From: Pseudomonas brassicacearum
GTDB taxonomy: Bacteria; Pseudomonadota; Gammaproteobacteria; Pseudomonadales; Pseudomonadaceae
Length of the DNA: 64,000 bases
Reading direction: 5' to 3'
NCBI RefSeq assembly: GCF_003732265.1
Contig: NZ_MOBK01000001.1
Span: forward strand, 744,001 to 808,000
Shown here piece after piece: positions 44,072 to 53,744 of the stretch. Made by a program: the position numbers and the translations under genes. Positions within the stretch are counted from its first letter, which is position 1. Each line of letters starts with the position of its first letter. The notes below the pieces were generated by a model. The model had not been told where the DNA came from and searched no databases. It saw only the letters and a list, made by a program, of their open reading frames with translations.

Positions 44072-45538
44072 CTACTGATATGAACGTTTGGATGCTTCGC
44101 GGCTGGCGACCCGCTGCTCAAACACGCCGACCGAATTGCCGCCGAGGGCGACAAACAACTGGACGGTGTCGAGGTACTGCGCGGTCTTCACCCTGATCTG
44201 CCCCAACAACGCCTGCTCATAGGCGCGCTCGGCCTCCAGAACCTGGAGGATGCTGTTCTCGCCTTGGGCGTACGCTTGCTGGTTCAAACGAAAACTGCTG
44301 TCGGCGGCGCGCAATGCGTCTTCCTGGGCAAGGTTTTCTTCGGCGTGATGGTTGATGGCTTGCAGCGTGTCAGCGACCTGACCGAACGACTGGATGACGG
44401 TCTGCTGATAATCCGCGAGCGAGGCGTTGTAGCCGTCGACCGCCGCCTGGCGTTCAGCCTTGAGGGTGCCGCCATTGAAGATCGGTCCCGCCACTCCGGC
44501 GGCAAAGCCCCAGAGCGCGGCGCCACCATTGCCGGACGCCGACTGCGCGAGAAACGCCGACAGCTCCACGTGCGGATAAAGGTTGGCGGTCGCGACACCG
44601 ACGGCGGCGCTGGCCATGTGCAGTTGCGCTTCGGCTTGCAAAACGTCCGGCCGGGTGTGGGCCATTTCCGAGGGCAGACTCACGGGCACGTTGGCCGGCA
44701 AGGCAAACTCACTCAGGTCGAAGTCCGGCGCAATCCAGTCTGCCGGGCCTTTGCCGGTCAGGATCGACAGCGCATGCCGGGCCGAATCACGTTGCTGAGC
44801 GAGGGGCGGCAACAGCGTCCGGTCCTGGGCGAGCCGGGTTTCGGCCAGCGACACATCGATCTGCGTGGTGCTGCCATTGGCGTGGGCCATGCGCACCAGT
44901 TCAAGGTTCTTGGTGTCATTGGCCAGCAGTTTTTCCACAGCCTGGATCTGCGCGTTCGCCGAGGCCATCAACAACGCCTGGCTGGCGACATTGCCCGTCA
45001 AGGTCAGGTAAGCCGCTTCGTAGCGATGCTTCTGAAACGCCGTCAGTGCTTCCTGTTGTTCAACCTGGCGCTTGTTGCCGCCGAACACGTCCAGATCGAA
45101 ACCAACCCGAGGACCGATGGCATAGAAGTTGGAAACCACCGGCTGCGGTCCGTTGTGCGTACGCTGGCGACCGGCCTGGGCGGCAAAATCGACCTGCGGA
45201 TACAGCACCCCTTCCGCCGCTGCGACCGAGGACGCCGCCTGACGGATCGTGGCATCGGCCGCGACCAGTTCCAGATTGCCGTCGATGGCCCGGCGCACAA
45301 CGCTGTCGAGCTTGGGCGAACGAAATGCCGTCCACCAGTCGCCGTTGACCTTCTTGCCCAGGTCGATGCGTTGGCCAAGACGCTGCTCGGCCTGTTGATC
45401 GTAGTGTTGCGACGGGCTCGGCGCCGGCATTTGATAATCGGGGCCGACCGTGCAAGCGGTCAGGAACACCAGCACCGCGACCGCACCGAAGGTGGTGTTG
45501 ATCAGTTGTCTGTTGATGAAGCGCGCATTGGATTTCAT
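44072..45538 (-). CDS. Outer-membrane efflux lipoprotein (NodT/OprM type)
   Basis: This 488-residue RND/EmrAB-type outer-membrane factor starts at MKSNARFINRQLIN (ATG 45538). The lipobox LVFLTAC and CTVGPDYQMP form the classic NodT mature end. Two repeated OEP domains follow, with SVAAAEGVLYPQVDFAAQ and AVGVATANLYPHVELSAF. It forms the TolC-like exit duct for the pump encoded just upstream. The gap to the inner-membrane transporter gene is 19 bases. Confidence 0.92.
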   Translation of the reverse strand: MKSNARFINRQLINTTFGAVAVLVFLTACTVGPDYQMPAPSPSQHYDQQAEQRLGQRIDLGKKVNGDWWTAFRSPKLDSVVRRAIDGNLELVAADATIRQAASSVAAAEGVLYPQVDFAAQAGRQRTHNGPQPVVSNFYAIGPRVGFDLDVFGGNKRQVEQQEALTAFQKHRYEAAYLTLTGNVASQALLMASANAQIQAVEKLLANDTKNLELVRMAHANGSTTQIDVSLAETRLAQDRTLLPPLAQQRDSARHALSILTGKGPADWIAPDFDLSEFALPANVPVSLPSEMAHTRPDVLQAEAQLHMASAAVGVATANLYPHVELSAFLAQSASGNGGAALWGFAAGVAGPIFNGGTLKAERQAAVDGYNASLADYQQTVIQSFGQVADTLQAINHHAEENLAQEDALRAADSSFRLNQQAYAQGENSILQVLEAERAYEQALLGQIRVKTAQYLDTVQLFVALGGNSVGVFEQRVASREASKRSYQ

Positions 45539-45557
45539 GAGGCAAACTCCACGAAAA

Positions 45558-47027
45558 CTAGTTGGTCGCAACGGGCTTGCGAAGAAAGATCACCAGTGGG
45601 CTGACCACCAGCATCGCGTACATCAAAATCTTGAATTGACCGACCACGCCGATAAACGCGGCCTGGCCGGTGATCATTTCGTTGAGCCCCGCCATGGCTT
45701 GCAGGGACGTCGCCGCCGAATGCGCCGCCGCACCATACGGCGTCAGGTTGCTGGCCAGTGCCATGTGCATGGCGTGGGTGTTGTTGAAGAAATACAACTG
45801 CACGATCGCCACACCGAGGGTGCTGCCGTACACACGCGACAGGTTGAACAGACCGGTGCCTTCCGGCCGTAACGCTGGATCAAGCGTGCTGAACGCGACC
45901 TTGGTCAGCGACGGCATCAGCATGCCGATGCCGAAGCCCTGAATCGCACCCGCCAGCGCCACCGGCCACCAGTCCATCAGCGGCGAATAGCCGAGCATCA
46001 GCCAGTTGGCGTACACCACGATGGCCACGCCAGCGGCCACGAACAGCCGACGGTCGAAACGCTCCGGAACACGCCCCATCAGCAGAAACGCACCGACCAG
46101 TCCCATGCCGCGCGGAATGGTCAGCGAACCGGTGGTGTCCGGCGGGTAGCCGAGGATTTCATCGAGCATCGGCGAGGTCAGCGCCATGGTCGACAGCAAC
46201 ACGAAACCCACCGCGAAAAAGATCACCGTCGACAACACGAAGTTGCGGTCGCTGAACAAACGCTTGTTGAGGAAATGCACCTTTGCGGTCAGCACATGCA
46301 CCAGAAACAGGTAGAGCCCGAGCGCACAGCCGATCGCTTCCAGCCAGATTTCGGTCGAGGCAAACCAGTCCAGGCGTTCACCGCGATCGAGCAACATTTG
46401 CAGGCTGATCAGCCCCAGCGTGAAGGTGCCGAAACCGAAAAAGTCGAACGTTGGGCGTTTCTCGGCCTTCTTCTCGGCCAGCAACAGCGCGATCACCATG
46501 AAGATGTACGCCGACAGCGGCAGGCTGATGTAGAAGATCGGGCGCCAGCCGAAATGTTCGGCAACCCAGCCGCCGATGCTCGGGCCGCTGACGATGCCCA
46601 ACAGCACGATGGCGGTCCACGTCGCGCCGAACTTCGCGCGTTTCTCCATTGGCAATGTTTCCAGGGCAATCGCCATCGACAACGGCGCCAGCACGCCACT
46701 CGCCAGGCCCTGGATAATCCGCGCGCCGATGAATTCCAGCGGCGTCGAGGCCAGGGTGGCGAGCAGCAAGCCCAGGACGAATACGGCCAGCGCGGTTTGA
46801 TACACCCGCTTCAAGCCATAGCGCCCGGCGAGCCATTGCGCGATCGGCATGGTGATCGCACTCGCTGCAAGGTACGACGTGAAGATCCATCCGGCCTGAT
46901 CGTCGGTCATCGACATACTGCCCTGGATCAGACGGAGCACGGCATTGGGCAAAGGCAGGTTCGCCGATTGCATGAACGTCGCGAGCAATGCGGCCAACCT
47001 TAATGAACCTGCGGGGGTGGTGTTCAT
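45558..47027 (-). CDS. DHA2 family MFS multidrug transporter (EmrB-like)
   Basis: This 489-residue transporter has fourteen predicted membrane helices. The antiporter motifs include GWIFTSYLAASAITMPIAQW, GRYGLKRVY and GIVSGPSIGGWVAEHFGWRP. The start is the ATG at 47027 (MNTTPAGS) after AGGAG, overlapping the stop of the HlyD gene (TGATG). With the HlyD adaptor and NodT-type channel it forms a tripartite proton-driven drug or aromatic-acid pump. The TetR gene at 48388 is divergent from this operon. Confidence 0.92.
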   Translation of the reverse strand: MNTTPAGSLRLAALLATFMQSANLPLPNAVLRLIQGSMSMTDDQAGWIFTSYLAASAITMPIAQWLAGRYGLKRVYQTALAVFVLGLLLATLASTPLEFIGARIIQGLASGVLAPLSMAIALETLPMEKRAKFGATWTAIVLLGIVSGPSIGGWVAEHFGWRPIFYISLPLSAYIFMVIALLLAEKKAEKRPTFDFFGFGTFTLGLISLQMLLDRGERLDWFASTEIWLEAIGCALGLYLFLVHVLTAKVHFLNKRLFSDRNFVLSTVIFFAVGFVLLSTMALTSPMLDEILGYPPDTTGSLTIPRGMGLVGAFLLMGRVPERFDRRLFVAAGVAIVVYANWLMLGYSPLMDWWPVALAGAIQGFGIGMLMPSLTKVAFSTLDPALRPEGTGLFNLSRVYGSTLGVAIVQLYFFNNTHAMHMALASNLTPYGAAAHSAATSLQAMAGLNEMITGQAAFIGVVGQFKILMYAMLVVSPLVIFLRKPVATN

Positions 47028-48160
47028 CAGGAAGCTCCTGAGGTAAACAGCGCCTTGATTGGATGCCACCATGGCGTGCGGTGCCCGGTATCGACCTTGA
47101 CGGTGGCGCTGATCCCCGAATAGAGCGGCATCTGCGGGTCAAGCTCGTCGAGTTCGAGCCGCACCGGCACCCGCTGCACCACCTTGACCCAGTTGCCGGT
47201 GGCATTTTCCGGCGGCAGCAAGGCGAAGTCAGAGCCGGCACCGGGGCTCATGCTGATCACGTGGGCCTTGAATTCGTGATCCGGGTAGGTATCGAGGTGA
47301 ATGGTCGCGGATTGGCCCGGACGCATATGCGTCACCTCCGTTTCGCGGAAGTTGGCTTCCACCCACACCTCGCGATCGGACAGCAGCGCAAAGGCTGGCG
47401 CGCCGTTGTTCACAAAGTTGCCCACCTGCAAATCATCGACCTTGGCGACGATGCCGTCGTCCGGCGCATACACCGTGGCGTACGAGAGGTAGAGCTGGGT
47501 TTCATCCAGCTGCGCCTTGGCCTCGCGAACGGCCGGGTGGCTGTCGACCTCGATGTTCGGATTACCGTTCAGGGCAACCACGGTGCTGGCGATCTGTTGT
47601 TCGATCGAGGCAATTCGCTGGCGCGACACTTTCACGTCGGTGTCGGCGCGCTCATAAATCGACTTCGACACGAACTCGGACGCGACCAGCGCTTTCTTGC
47701 GGCCAAATTCCTTTTGGTCGAAATCGGCCGACTCTTTGGCCGATTGCAGTTCAGCCTGTTGCTGGCGGTAGCTGGCCTTGAGCCCATCGATGCGCAACCG
47801 CGCGACGCTCAACTGGGCTTGTGCGCGGTCAACGGCGATCTGCAACGGTTTCGGGTCGATGCGGAACAACACCTGGCCCTTGCGAACGGGCTGGTTGTCC
47901 TCGACTGCGATCTCGATGACCTGGCCGGAGGTGCGCGCATTGATCGAGGCCTTGGCCACTCGGGCGTAGGCGTTGTCGGTCGAGATGTAGGGCTCGCCGG
48001 CGACATAGTGGGCGTACCCGATCGCGGCGAAGAGCGCCGGGACACCCACCATCAACAGTGGCCGTACGGTTTCTTTAAGCGTTTTCTTGTTGGGCGCTGT
48101 CGGGTTCGGCCCAGGGTGCTCAAAGGTTTGTGAAGCCGGAATATCGAACTGTTTAGTCAT
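47027..48160 (-). CDS. HlyD/EmrA family membrane-fusion protein
   Basis: This 377-residue adaptor has one N-terminal membrane helix (VRPLLMVGVPALFAAIGYAH). It then has half-lipoyl segments (VAKASINARTSGQVIEIAVE and YAPDDGIVAKVDDLQVGNFV) around a coiled-coil hairpin at about 110-215. This is the periplasmic link of an EmrAB-type pump. I choose ATG 48160 (MTKQFD), with AGGTG about nine bases ahead; a GTG at 48172 is an alternative. It is the first gene of the leftward efflux operon. Confidence 0.92.
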   Translation of the reverse strand: MTKQFDIPASQTFEHPGPNPTAPNKKTLKETVRPLLMVGVPALFAAIGYAHYVAGEPYISTDNAYARVAKASINARTSGQVIEIAVEDNQPVRKGQVLFRIDPKPLQIAVDRAQAQLSVARLRIDGLKASYRQQQAELQSAKESADFDQKEFGRKKALVASEFVSKSIYERADTDVKVSRQRIASIEQQIASTVVALNGNPNIEVDSHPAVREAKAQLDETQLYLSYATVYAPDDGIVAKVDDLQVGNFVNNGAPAFALLSDREVWVEANFRETEVTHMRPGQSATIHLDTYPDHEFKAHVISMSPGAGSDFALLPPENATGNWVKVVQRVPVRLELDELDPQMPLYSGISATVKVDTGHRTPWWHPIKALFTSGAS

Positions 48161-48302
48161 GATCGAAAACACCTTTAACCGGGAAGTCAGGGGCTAATAC
48201 CCATAAAAAACAGCCATACCGTGCGCAGTCAGAAGGATCGCTCCGCCGCACCCTGTTTCGTCGCCGCTATACCCAGTTCGAGCTCTGCTTCAACAAACCT
48301 GA

Positions 48303-48329
48303 AATTGAGGAACTTCTGGTTCCTTAATT
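48303..48329. promoter_or_regulatory. Inverted repeat in the efflux/TetR divergent promoter
   Basis: AATTGAGGAAC (48303-48313) and GTTCCTTAATT (48319-48329) form an 11-bp inverted repeat with one mismatch and a 5-base spacer. It lies between the HlyD and TetR genes, about 60 bases before the tetR-type ATG. Size and position suit a TetR-family operator. Confidence 0.55.
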
Positions 48330-48387
48330 TTGTGCGATGGTGTAAGAATATGCCTCGACTTACCTTCACACAAGGATTTTGTACGCC

Positions 48388-49011
48388 ATGGCACAAAAAA
48401 AGATTACCGAAGCAAAAGGACGTGGCCGCCCACGCGCCTATGACCCGCAGACCGCGCTGCAGCAAGCGCTTGGTGTGTTTTGGAGTACCGGCTATTCCGC
48501 CGCGTCGCTGGACAGCATCGCCACGGCAGCGGGCATGAACCGCCCGAGCCTGTATGCCGCCTTCGGTGACAAACACGCGCTCTACATCAAGGCGCTCGAG
48601 CAGTACTGGGAATTTGCCGCCGCCGACATGCACGCTGCGCTGACAGACAGCCAACTGACCTTGAGCGAGGCGCTGATGCGTTTCTATGAAGGGCAGCTGT
48701 CGATCTACTTCTCGGGAGACGGCCAGCCGCGTGGCTGTTTTGCGATTGGCACTGCAACCACCGAAGCCGTAGAGGACGTTGAAATTCGCGAAGTGCTGTC
48801 CGATCGCCTCAGCCGACTCGACGCCGATCTCGAAGCGCGTCTGAAAACGGCCGTGACTGCCGGCGAACTCAAGGACAACGTCGACCCGGCCGCCCTCGCC
48901 GTGCTCGCCTCCTCCCTGCTGCACAGCATTTCGATCCGGGCACGCGCCGGCAAATCCCGCGCGGAGCTGACCGAACTGGCACGCAACGCGGTCAACGTGA
49001 TCTGCGGTTGA
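48388..49011 (+). CDS. TetR family regulator of the efflux operon
   Basis: This 207-residue protein starts at MAQKKITEAKGRGRPRAYDP (ATG 48388). The helix-turn-helix is at about residues 25-65 (GYSAASLDSIATAAGMNRPS, LYAAFGDKHALYIKAL). The C-terminal ligand domain follows, with RGCFAIGTATTEAVEDVEI. It is divergent from the EmrAB/NodT operon and very likely represses it in the absence of its ligand. Its stop is 8 bases before the mug gene, so mug may be co-transcribed by chance. Confidence 0.9.
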   Translation: MAQKKITEAKGRGRPRAYDPQTALQQALGVFWSTGYSAASLDSIATAAGMNRPSLYAAFGDKHALYIKALEQYWEFAAADMHAALTDSQLTLSEALMRFYEGQLSIYFSGDGQPRGCFAIGTATTEAVEDVEIREVLSDRLSRLDADLEARLKTAVTAGELKDNVDPAALAVLASSLLHSISIRARAGKSRAELTELARNAVNVICG

Positions 49012-49019
49012 GAGGTTTT

Positions 49020-49544
49020 ATGGCGGGTGAAGGACTTGAAGACATACTGGCCGATCAGCTCGACGTGATTTTCTGCGGGATCAATCCGGGCATGACGGCC
49101 GCCGCCCAAGGGCATCACTTTGCGGGCCGCAGTAATCGCTTCTGGCGCACGCTGCACCTTGCCGGGTTTACCCCCGAGGAAGTGCGCCCGGAAAACGACC
49201 GGACGATCTTGCAGTACCGCTGCGGATTGACCGCCGTGGTCGACCGCCCCACGGCGCGCGCCGATCAGCTGTCGTTGCACGAATTCACCGCCGCCGCTGC
49301 CGACTTCGAACAGAAGATCCTGCGCCACGCCCCCCGTGTCGTCGCGTTTCTCGGCAAAGCCGCCTACAGCGCGTTAACCGGCCAGCGAGAGATTGCCTGG
49401 GGCCTTCAACCCAGGACTTTCGGCCATGCAAAGGTCTGGATCTTGCCCAACCCGAGCGGAAGAAATCTGGCGTTCTCGCTGGATCAATTGGTGGCTGCGT
49501 ATCGCCAACTCCATCAAAACTTGCACAAATCGACAGTAGGCTAA
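49020..49544 (+). CDS. mug: Mismatch-specific uracil/thymine DNA glycosylase
   Basis: This 174-residue enzyme of the Mug/TDG branch of uracil-DNA glycosylases excises uracil or ethenocytosine mispaired with guanine. The two family motifs are visible: FCGINPGM (residues 18-25, with Asn22 catalytic) and LPNPSGRNL near residue 145. The HHFAGRSNRFWRTLHLAGF segment is also typical. The start is the ATG at 49020 (MAGEGLED) after GAGAGG. A TTG frame 12 bases upstream overlaps the tetR stop and is less likely. Confidence 0.92.
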   Translation: MAGEGLEDILADQLDVIFCGINPGMTAAAQGHHFAGRSNRFWRTLHLAGFTPEEVRPENDRTILQYRCGLTAVVDRPTARADQLSLHEFTAAAADFEQKILRHAPRVVAFLGKAAYSALTGQREIAWGLQPRTFGHAKVWILPNPSGRNLAFSLDQLVAAYRQLHQNLHKSTVG

Positions 49545-49560
49545 GCTAAGGATCAGCTTA
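49542..49560. other. Short inverted repeat after mug
   Basis: TAAGCT (49542-49547) and AGCTTA (49555-49560) pair across a 7-base loop, overlapping the mug stop. There is no T-run, so it is at best a weak terminator or a protein site ahead of the glutamine-synthetase-like gene. Confidence 0.25.
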
Positions 49561-49660
49561 TTGCGCACGATGCTCGCTCCGGCAGGGTTTGGGTTTTTCT
49601 GAAGAGCGTCTGCAACAGCTATTTCAGACAGGCCCACACTGTTCACGCAGGAATGACGTG

Positions 49661-51034
49661 ATGACCGAGCCCCTTCTCAGCTTTGATGAACTGAAGCGTG
49701 CCGCCGTTGCCGGCGAAATTGATACCGTCCTGGTCTGCATGGTCGACATGCAGGGACGTCTGGTCGGCAAACGATTCCAGGTCGAGTTTTTCATCGACAG
49801 CGGCCATGAAGAAACCCACTGCTGCAATTACCTGTTGGCCGACGACATCGACATGGAGCCTGTGCCGGGCTATGCCGCTGCCAGTTGGAGCAAGGGCTAT
49901 GGCGACTTTGTGCTCAAGCCCGACATGTCCACCCTGCGCCGGGTGCCCTGGCTGGAATGCACGGCGCTGGTGCTCTGTGATGTGCTCGATCACCACCATC
50001 GCCGCGACTTGCCGCACAGCCCGCGGGCGATCCTGAAGAAGCAGATCGAACGCCTGCGCGAGCGTGGCTATACCGGCATGTTCGCCTCGGAACTGGAGTT
50101 CTATCTGTTCGACGAGAGCTACGAGGCGATCCACAAGCGCAACTACCACAAGCCGAAAACCGCCGGCCATTACATCGAGGATTACAACATCCTGCAGACC
50201 ACCCGCGAAGAGCCGGTGCTGCGGGCGATTCGCAAGCACCTGCAGGCCAGCGGCATTCCCGTGGAAAATTCCAAGGGCGAATGGGGCCCCGGCCAGGAAG
50301 AGATCAACATCCGCTACGCCGACGCCCTGACCATGGCCGACCACCACGTCATCATCAAACACGCCTGCAAGGAAATCGCGCAACTGCAAGGCAAGGCGAT
50401 CACGTTCATGGCCAAGTGGCGTTATGACGCCGCCGGGTCCAGTAGCCACATCCATAATTCGCTGTGGGACAAGAACGGCAAGAAGCCGCTGTTCTTCGAC
50501 GCCAAGGCTGAATTTGGCATGTCGAAACTGATGCGCTCCTGGGTCGCCGGGCAGCTTAAATATGCCAACGACATCACCTGTTTTCTCGCGCCGTACATCA
50601 ACTCGTACAAGCGCTTTCAGGCCGGCACATTTGCGCCGACGCGGGCGGTGTGGAGCCGCGATAATCGCACCGCAGGTTTTCGCCTGTGTGCTGAAAGCAG
50701 CAAATCCATTCGCATCGAATGCCGCATCGGCGGCGCCGACCTCAACCCGTATCTGGCCTTCGCTGCGCTGATCGCGGCGGGCCTGGCCGGGGTCGACGAG
50801 AAGCTCACCCTCGCCCCGCCCTTTGAAGGTGACGCTTACGTCGATGACCATCTGCCCGAAGTCTCCAAGACCTTGCGCGAAGCCAGCGCCGCGCTCCAGA
50901 CCTCGAGCATGTTGCGCGAAGCGTTCGGCGACGAAGTGATCGACCACTACGTGCACACCGCCGAATGGGAGCAAAAAGAATACGACCGGCGGATCACCGA
51001 CTGGGAACTGCAGCGCGGCTTCGAGCGCTATTGA
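49661..51034 (+). CDS. Glutamine-synthetase-like gamma-glutamyl ligase (PuuA/GlnA family)
   Basis: This 457-residue protein belongs to the GS superfamily branch that couples glutamate to amines. It has an N-terminal beta-grasp (LVCMVDMQGRLVGKRFQVEF), GMFASELEFYLFDE with the metal-binding Glu pair, and GPGQEEINIRYAD. Then come SSSHIHNSLWDKNG (the GS HxH region), FAPTRAVWSRDNRTAGFR and NPYLAFAALIAAG. The start is ATG 49661 (MTEPLLSFDEL) after AGGA. Neighbouring aldehyde and alcohol dehydrogenases suggest the amine carries a hydroxyl group. A true ammonia-assimilating role is unlikely. Confidence 0.88.
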   Translation: MTEPLLSFDELKRAAVAGEIDTVLVCMVDMQGRLVGKRFQVEFFIDSGHEETHCCNYLLADDIDMEPVPGYAAASWSKGYGDFVLKPDMSTLRRVPWLECTALVLCDVLDHHHRRDLPHSPRAILKKQIERLRERGYTGMFASELEFYLFDESYEAIHKRNYHKPKTAGHYIEDYNILQTTREEPVLRAIRKHLQASGIPVENSKGEWGPGQEEINIRYADALTMADHHVIIKHACKEIAQLQGKAITFMAKWRYDAAGSSSHIHNSLWDKNGKKPLFFDAKAEFGMSKLMRSWVAGQLKYANDITCFLAPYINSYKRFQAGTFAPTRAVWSRDNRTAGFRLCAESSKSIRIECRIGGADLNPYLAFAALIAAGLAGVDEKLTLAPPFEGDAYVDDHLPEVSKTLREASAALQTSSMLREAFGDEVIDHYVHTAEWEQKEYDRRITDWELQRGFERY

Positions 51035-51041
51035 GGTCAGC

Positions 51042-52433
51042 ATGACGGCAACCATCAAACTCATTTCCCCGGTCGATGGCCGGGTGTATGCCGAGCGCCG
51101 CTGCGCCGACGCCACGCAGATCGAACAGGCACTGACCGCCGCCGCCACCGCCCAGGCGCAATGGAAACGCCGACCACTGAGCGAGCGCGCGGCTTTCTGC
51201 AGTGCGGTGGTGGACGCGATGCTGGCGATGAAAACCGACATCGTGCGGGAACTGGCCTGGCAAATGGGCCGCCCGGTTCAGTTTGGCGCGGGCGAATTGC
51301 GCGGTTTCGAAGAGCGTGCCCGGCACATGATCGCCATTGCGCCTGAAGCCCTGGCAGCGATTGAACCGACACCCGTCAGCGGTTTTCGCCGGCACATCCA
51401 GCGTGATCCATTGGGGACCGTGCTGGTCATTGCGCCCTGGAATTACCCGTACCTGACCGCCGTGAATACGATCATTCCGGCGCTGATGGCCGGCAACAGC
51501 GTCATCCTCAAACACGCGTCGCAAACGCTGCTGGTCGGTGAACGGTTCGCCGAGGCCATGGCCAACGCCAACTTGCCGGCCGGCCTGTTTCACAACCTGC
51601 TGCTCGATCACCGCCAGACCACCGACATCATTGGCTCCGGACGCGTGCAACAAGTGAATTTCACCGGCTCCGTCGGCGCTGGCGAGGCCATGGAAACCGC
51701 CGCCACCGGGCGCTTCCTTGGCGTCGGCCTGGAGCTCGGCGGCAAAGACCCGGCCTACGTGCGCGCCGATGCCAATCTCGAACACGCGGTAGAAAACCTG
51801 GTGGACGGCAGCTTCTTCAACTCCGGGCAAAGCTGCTGTGCCATCGAACGCATTTACGTCGACAAGACAATCTACCCGGCCTTCATCGAGCGTTTCGCTG
51901 CCCTGACCCGCCAATACGTGCTGGGCAATCCACTGGACGAAGCCACCACACTCGGCCCCTTGGTCACACCGGCCGCCGCTGATTTCGTGCGCGGCCAGAT
52001 CGCCGAAGCGCTGGCCCAAGGTGCCACGGCACTGATTGAACCCACGGCGTTTCCCGTTGACGAGCCGGGCAGCGCCTACCTCGCGCCGCAGGTGTTGATC
52101 GACGTTACTCATCAAATGTCAGTCATGCGCGAGGAAAGCTTCGGCCCGGTGGTCGGCATCATGCCGGTCGAAGGTGACGACGAAGCCATCGCCCTGATGA
52201 ATGACAGCGAATTCGGGCTCAGCGCCTCGATCTGGACCCAGGACCTCGCCGCCGCCGAACGCCTGGGCAACGAGATCGACACCGGCACCGTGTTCATGAA
52301 CCGCTGCGATTACCTCGACCCGGCCCTGGCCTGGACCGGGGTGAAAAACAGCGGACGCGGCGTCACCTTGTCGCGCCTCGGTTATGAACACCTGACCCGC
52401 GCCAAATCCTTCCATTTGCGCCACGAGATCTGA
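51042..52433 (+). CDS. Aldehyde dehydrogenase (NAD+-dependent)
   Basis: This 463-residue aldehyde dehydrogenase has the catalytic Glu in VGLELGGKDPAYV and the catalytic Cys in NSGQSCCAIERIYVD. Cofactor-site motifs are IAPWNYPYLTAVNTIIPALM and FTGSVGAGEAME. It lies 7 bases after the GS-like gene and 3 bases before the iron alcohol dehydrogenase. Oxidation of a gamma-glutamylamino aldehyde to the acid is the simplest reading of this neighbourhood. Confidence 0.92.
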   Translation: MTATIKLISPVDGRVYAERRCADATQIEQALTAAATAQAQWKRRPLSERAAFCSAVVDAMLAMKTDIVRELAWQMGRPVQFGAGELRGFEERARHMIAIAPEALAAIEPTPVSGFRRHIQRDPLGTVLVIAPWNYPYLTAVNTIIPALMAGNSVILKHASQTLLVGERFAEAMANANLPAGLFHNLLLDHRQTTDIIGSGRVQQVNFTGSVGAGEAMETAATGRFLGVGLELGGKDPAYVRADANLEHAVENLVDGSFFNSGQSCCAIERIYVDKTIYPAFIERFAALTRQYVLGNPLDEATTLGPLVTPAAADFVRGQIAEALAQGATALIEPTAFPVDEPGSAYLAPQVLIDVTHQMSVMREESFGPVVGIMPVEGDDEAIALMNDSEFGLSASIWTQDLAAAERLGNEIDTGTVFMNRCDYLDPALAWTGVKNSGRGVTLSRLGYEHLTRAKSFHLRHEI

Positions 52434-52436
52434 GCC

Positions 52437-53597
52437 ATGAGCCTGACCGCGAACTGGAATTACCCTACGAGCATCCGCTTCGGCGTCGGCCGCATCGCGG
52501 AACTCGCCGACACCTGCCGCGCCCAAGGCATCCAGCGCCCGCTGCTGGTCACCGACAGTGGCCTGGCGCGTGCGCCGATGACCCTCGCCGCGCTGGAAGC
52601 CCTGCGTGCCGCCGGTCTTGGCGTCGCGATGTTTAGCGACCTAAAGCCCAACCCGGTCGAAGCCAACCTCGCCGGCGGCCTGGATGCCTGGCGCGCCGGC
52701 AACCACGATGGCGTGATCGCCTTCGGTGGCGGCAGCGGCCTGGACATGGGCAAGCTCATCGCGTTCATGAGCGGGCAGACGCGCCCGGTCTGGGACTTCG
52801 AAGACATCGGCGACTACTGGACCCGCGCCGACGAAAGCCGTATCGCCCCGGTCATTGCGGTGCCGACCACGGCGGGCACGGGCTCGGAAGTCGGCCGTGC
52901 CGCGGTGATCATCGACGAGGCGACCCACACCAAGCGCATCATCTTCCACCCGAAAATGATGCCGCGCGTGGTCATCAGCGACCCGGCGCTGACTGTCGGC
53001 ATGCCGGCCAAAATCACCGCCGGCACCGGCATGGACGCCTTGGCGCACTGCCTGGAATCCTACTGCGCCCCCGGTTTCCACCCCTTGGCCGATGGCATCG
53101 CCGTGGAAGGCATGCGCCTGGTGGCCAACGCACTGGTGCGCGCCGTGCACACGCCGGGCGACCTGGAAGCGCGGGCGAACATGCTCGCGGCGGCGGCGAT
53201 GGGCGCCACCGCGTTCCAGAAAGGCCTGGGCGGGATGCATGCCCTTTCGCATCCGGTCGGCGCGCTGTACGACACCCATCACGGCATGACCAATGCGACC
53301 TTCATGCCTTACGTGCTGAAATTCAATCGCCCGGCCATCGAAGAACGCATCACGCGCCTGGCCGCGTATTTGCGCCTGCCCTCCCCCGGCTTCGACAGTT
53401 TCCTGGCCTTCATCCTCAAGTTGCGCAAAGACATCGGTGTGCCGCACACGCTGTTCGAGTTGGGCGTGGATGACAAACAGGCCGACCTGATCGCGGACAT
53501 GGCCGTGGTCGACCCTTCCGCCGGCGGCAACCCGCTGCCCTTGACCAAGGCCGGTGCAGCAGAGATTTTCGACGCGGCGTTTCACGGCCGCCTGTAG
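52437..53597 (+). CDS. Iron-containing alcohol dehydrogenase
   Basis: This 386-residue group III alcohol dehydrogenase has the NAD-binding GGGSGLDMGKLIAFM, the family motif PTTAGTGSEVGRAAVI and the iron ligands in GMDALAHCLESY and HALSHPVGALYDTHHG. It oxidises primary alcohols or reduces aldehydes. Its place immediately after the aldehyde dehydrogenase gene suggests sequential alcohol-aldehyde-acid oxidation of a substrate bound by the GS-like ligase. The ATG at 52437 is 3 bases after the previous stop. Confidence 0.92.
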   Translation: MSLTANWNYPTSIRFGVGRIAELADTCRAQGIQRPLLVTDSGLARAPMTLAALEALRAAGLGVAMFSDLKPNPVEANLAGGLDAWRAGNHDGVIAFGGGSGLDMGKLIAFMSGQTRPVWDFEDIGDYWTRADESRIAPVIAVPTTAGTGSEVGRAAVIIDEATHTKRIIFHPKMMPRVVISDPALTVGMPAKITAGTGMDALAHCLESYCAPGFHPLADGIAVEGMRLVANALVRAVHTPGDLEARANMLAAAAMGATAFQKGLGGMHALSHPVGALYDTHHGMTNATFMPYVLKFNRPAIEERITRLAAYLRLPSPGFDSFLAFILKLRKDIGVPHTLFELGVDDKQADLIADMAVVDPSAGGNPLPLTKAGAAEIFDAAFHGRL

Positions 53598-53744
53598 AGC
53601 AGTTGACTGTCGGTGCTCGACACATGAATGCAGCGCACCGGCAGGTTGTACGGTGGGAGACAGGAGCAGTACGACAAGGGGTTGAAAGCCAGTTCGTCCG
53701 GCATTCCGGAGGGGCGCGTATCAAAACCTGAAGGGGCACACAAC

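Noticed and set aside
49643..51241. Leftward open frame of 532 codons opposite the GS-like gene
   Set aside because: It overlaps a well-supported glutamine-synthetase-like gene and lacks any motif.
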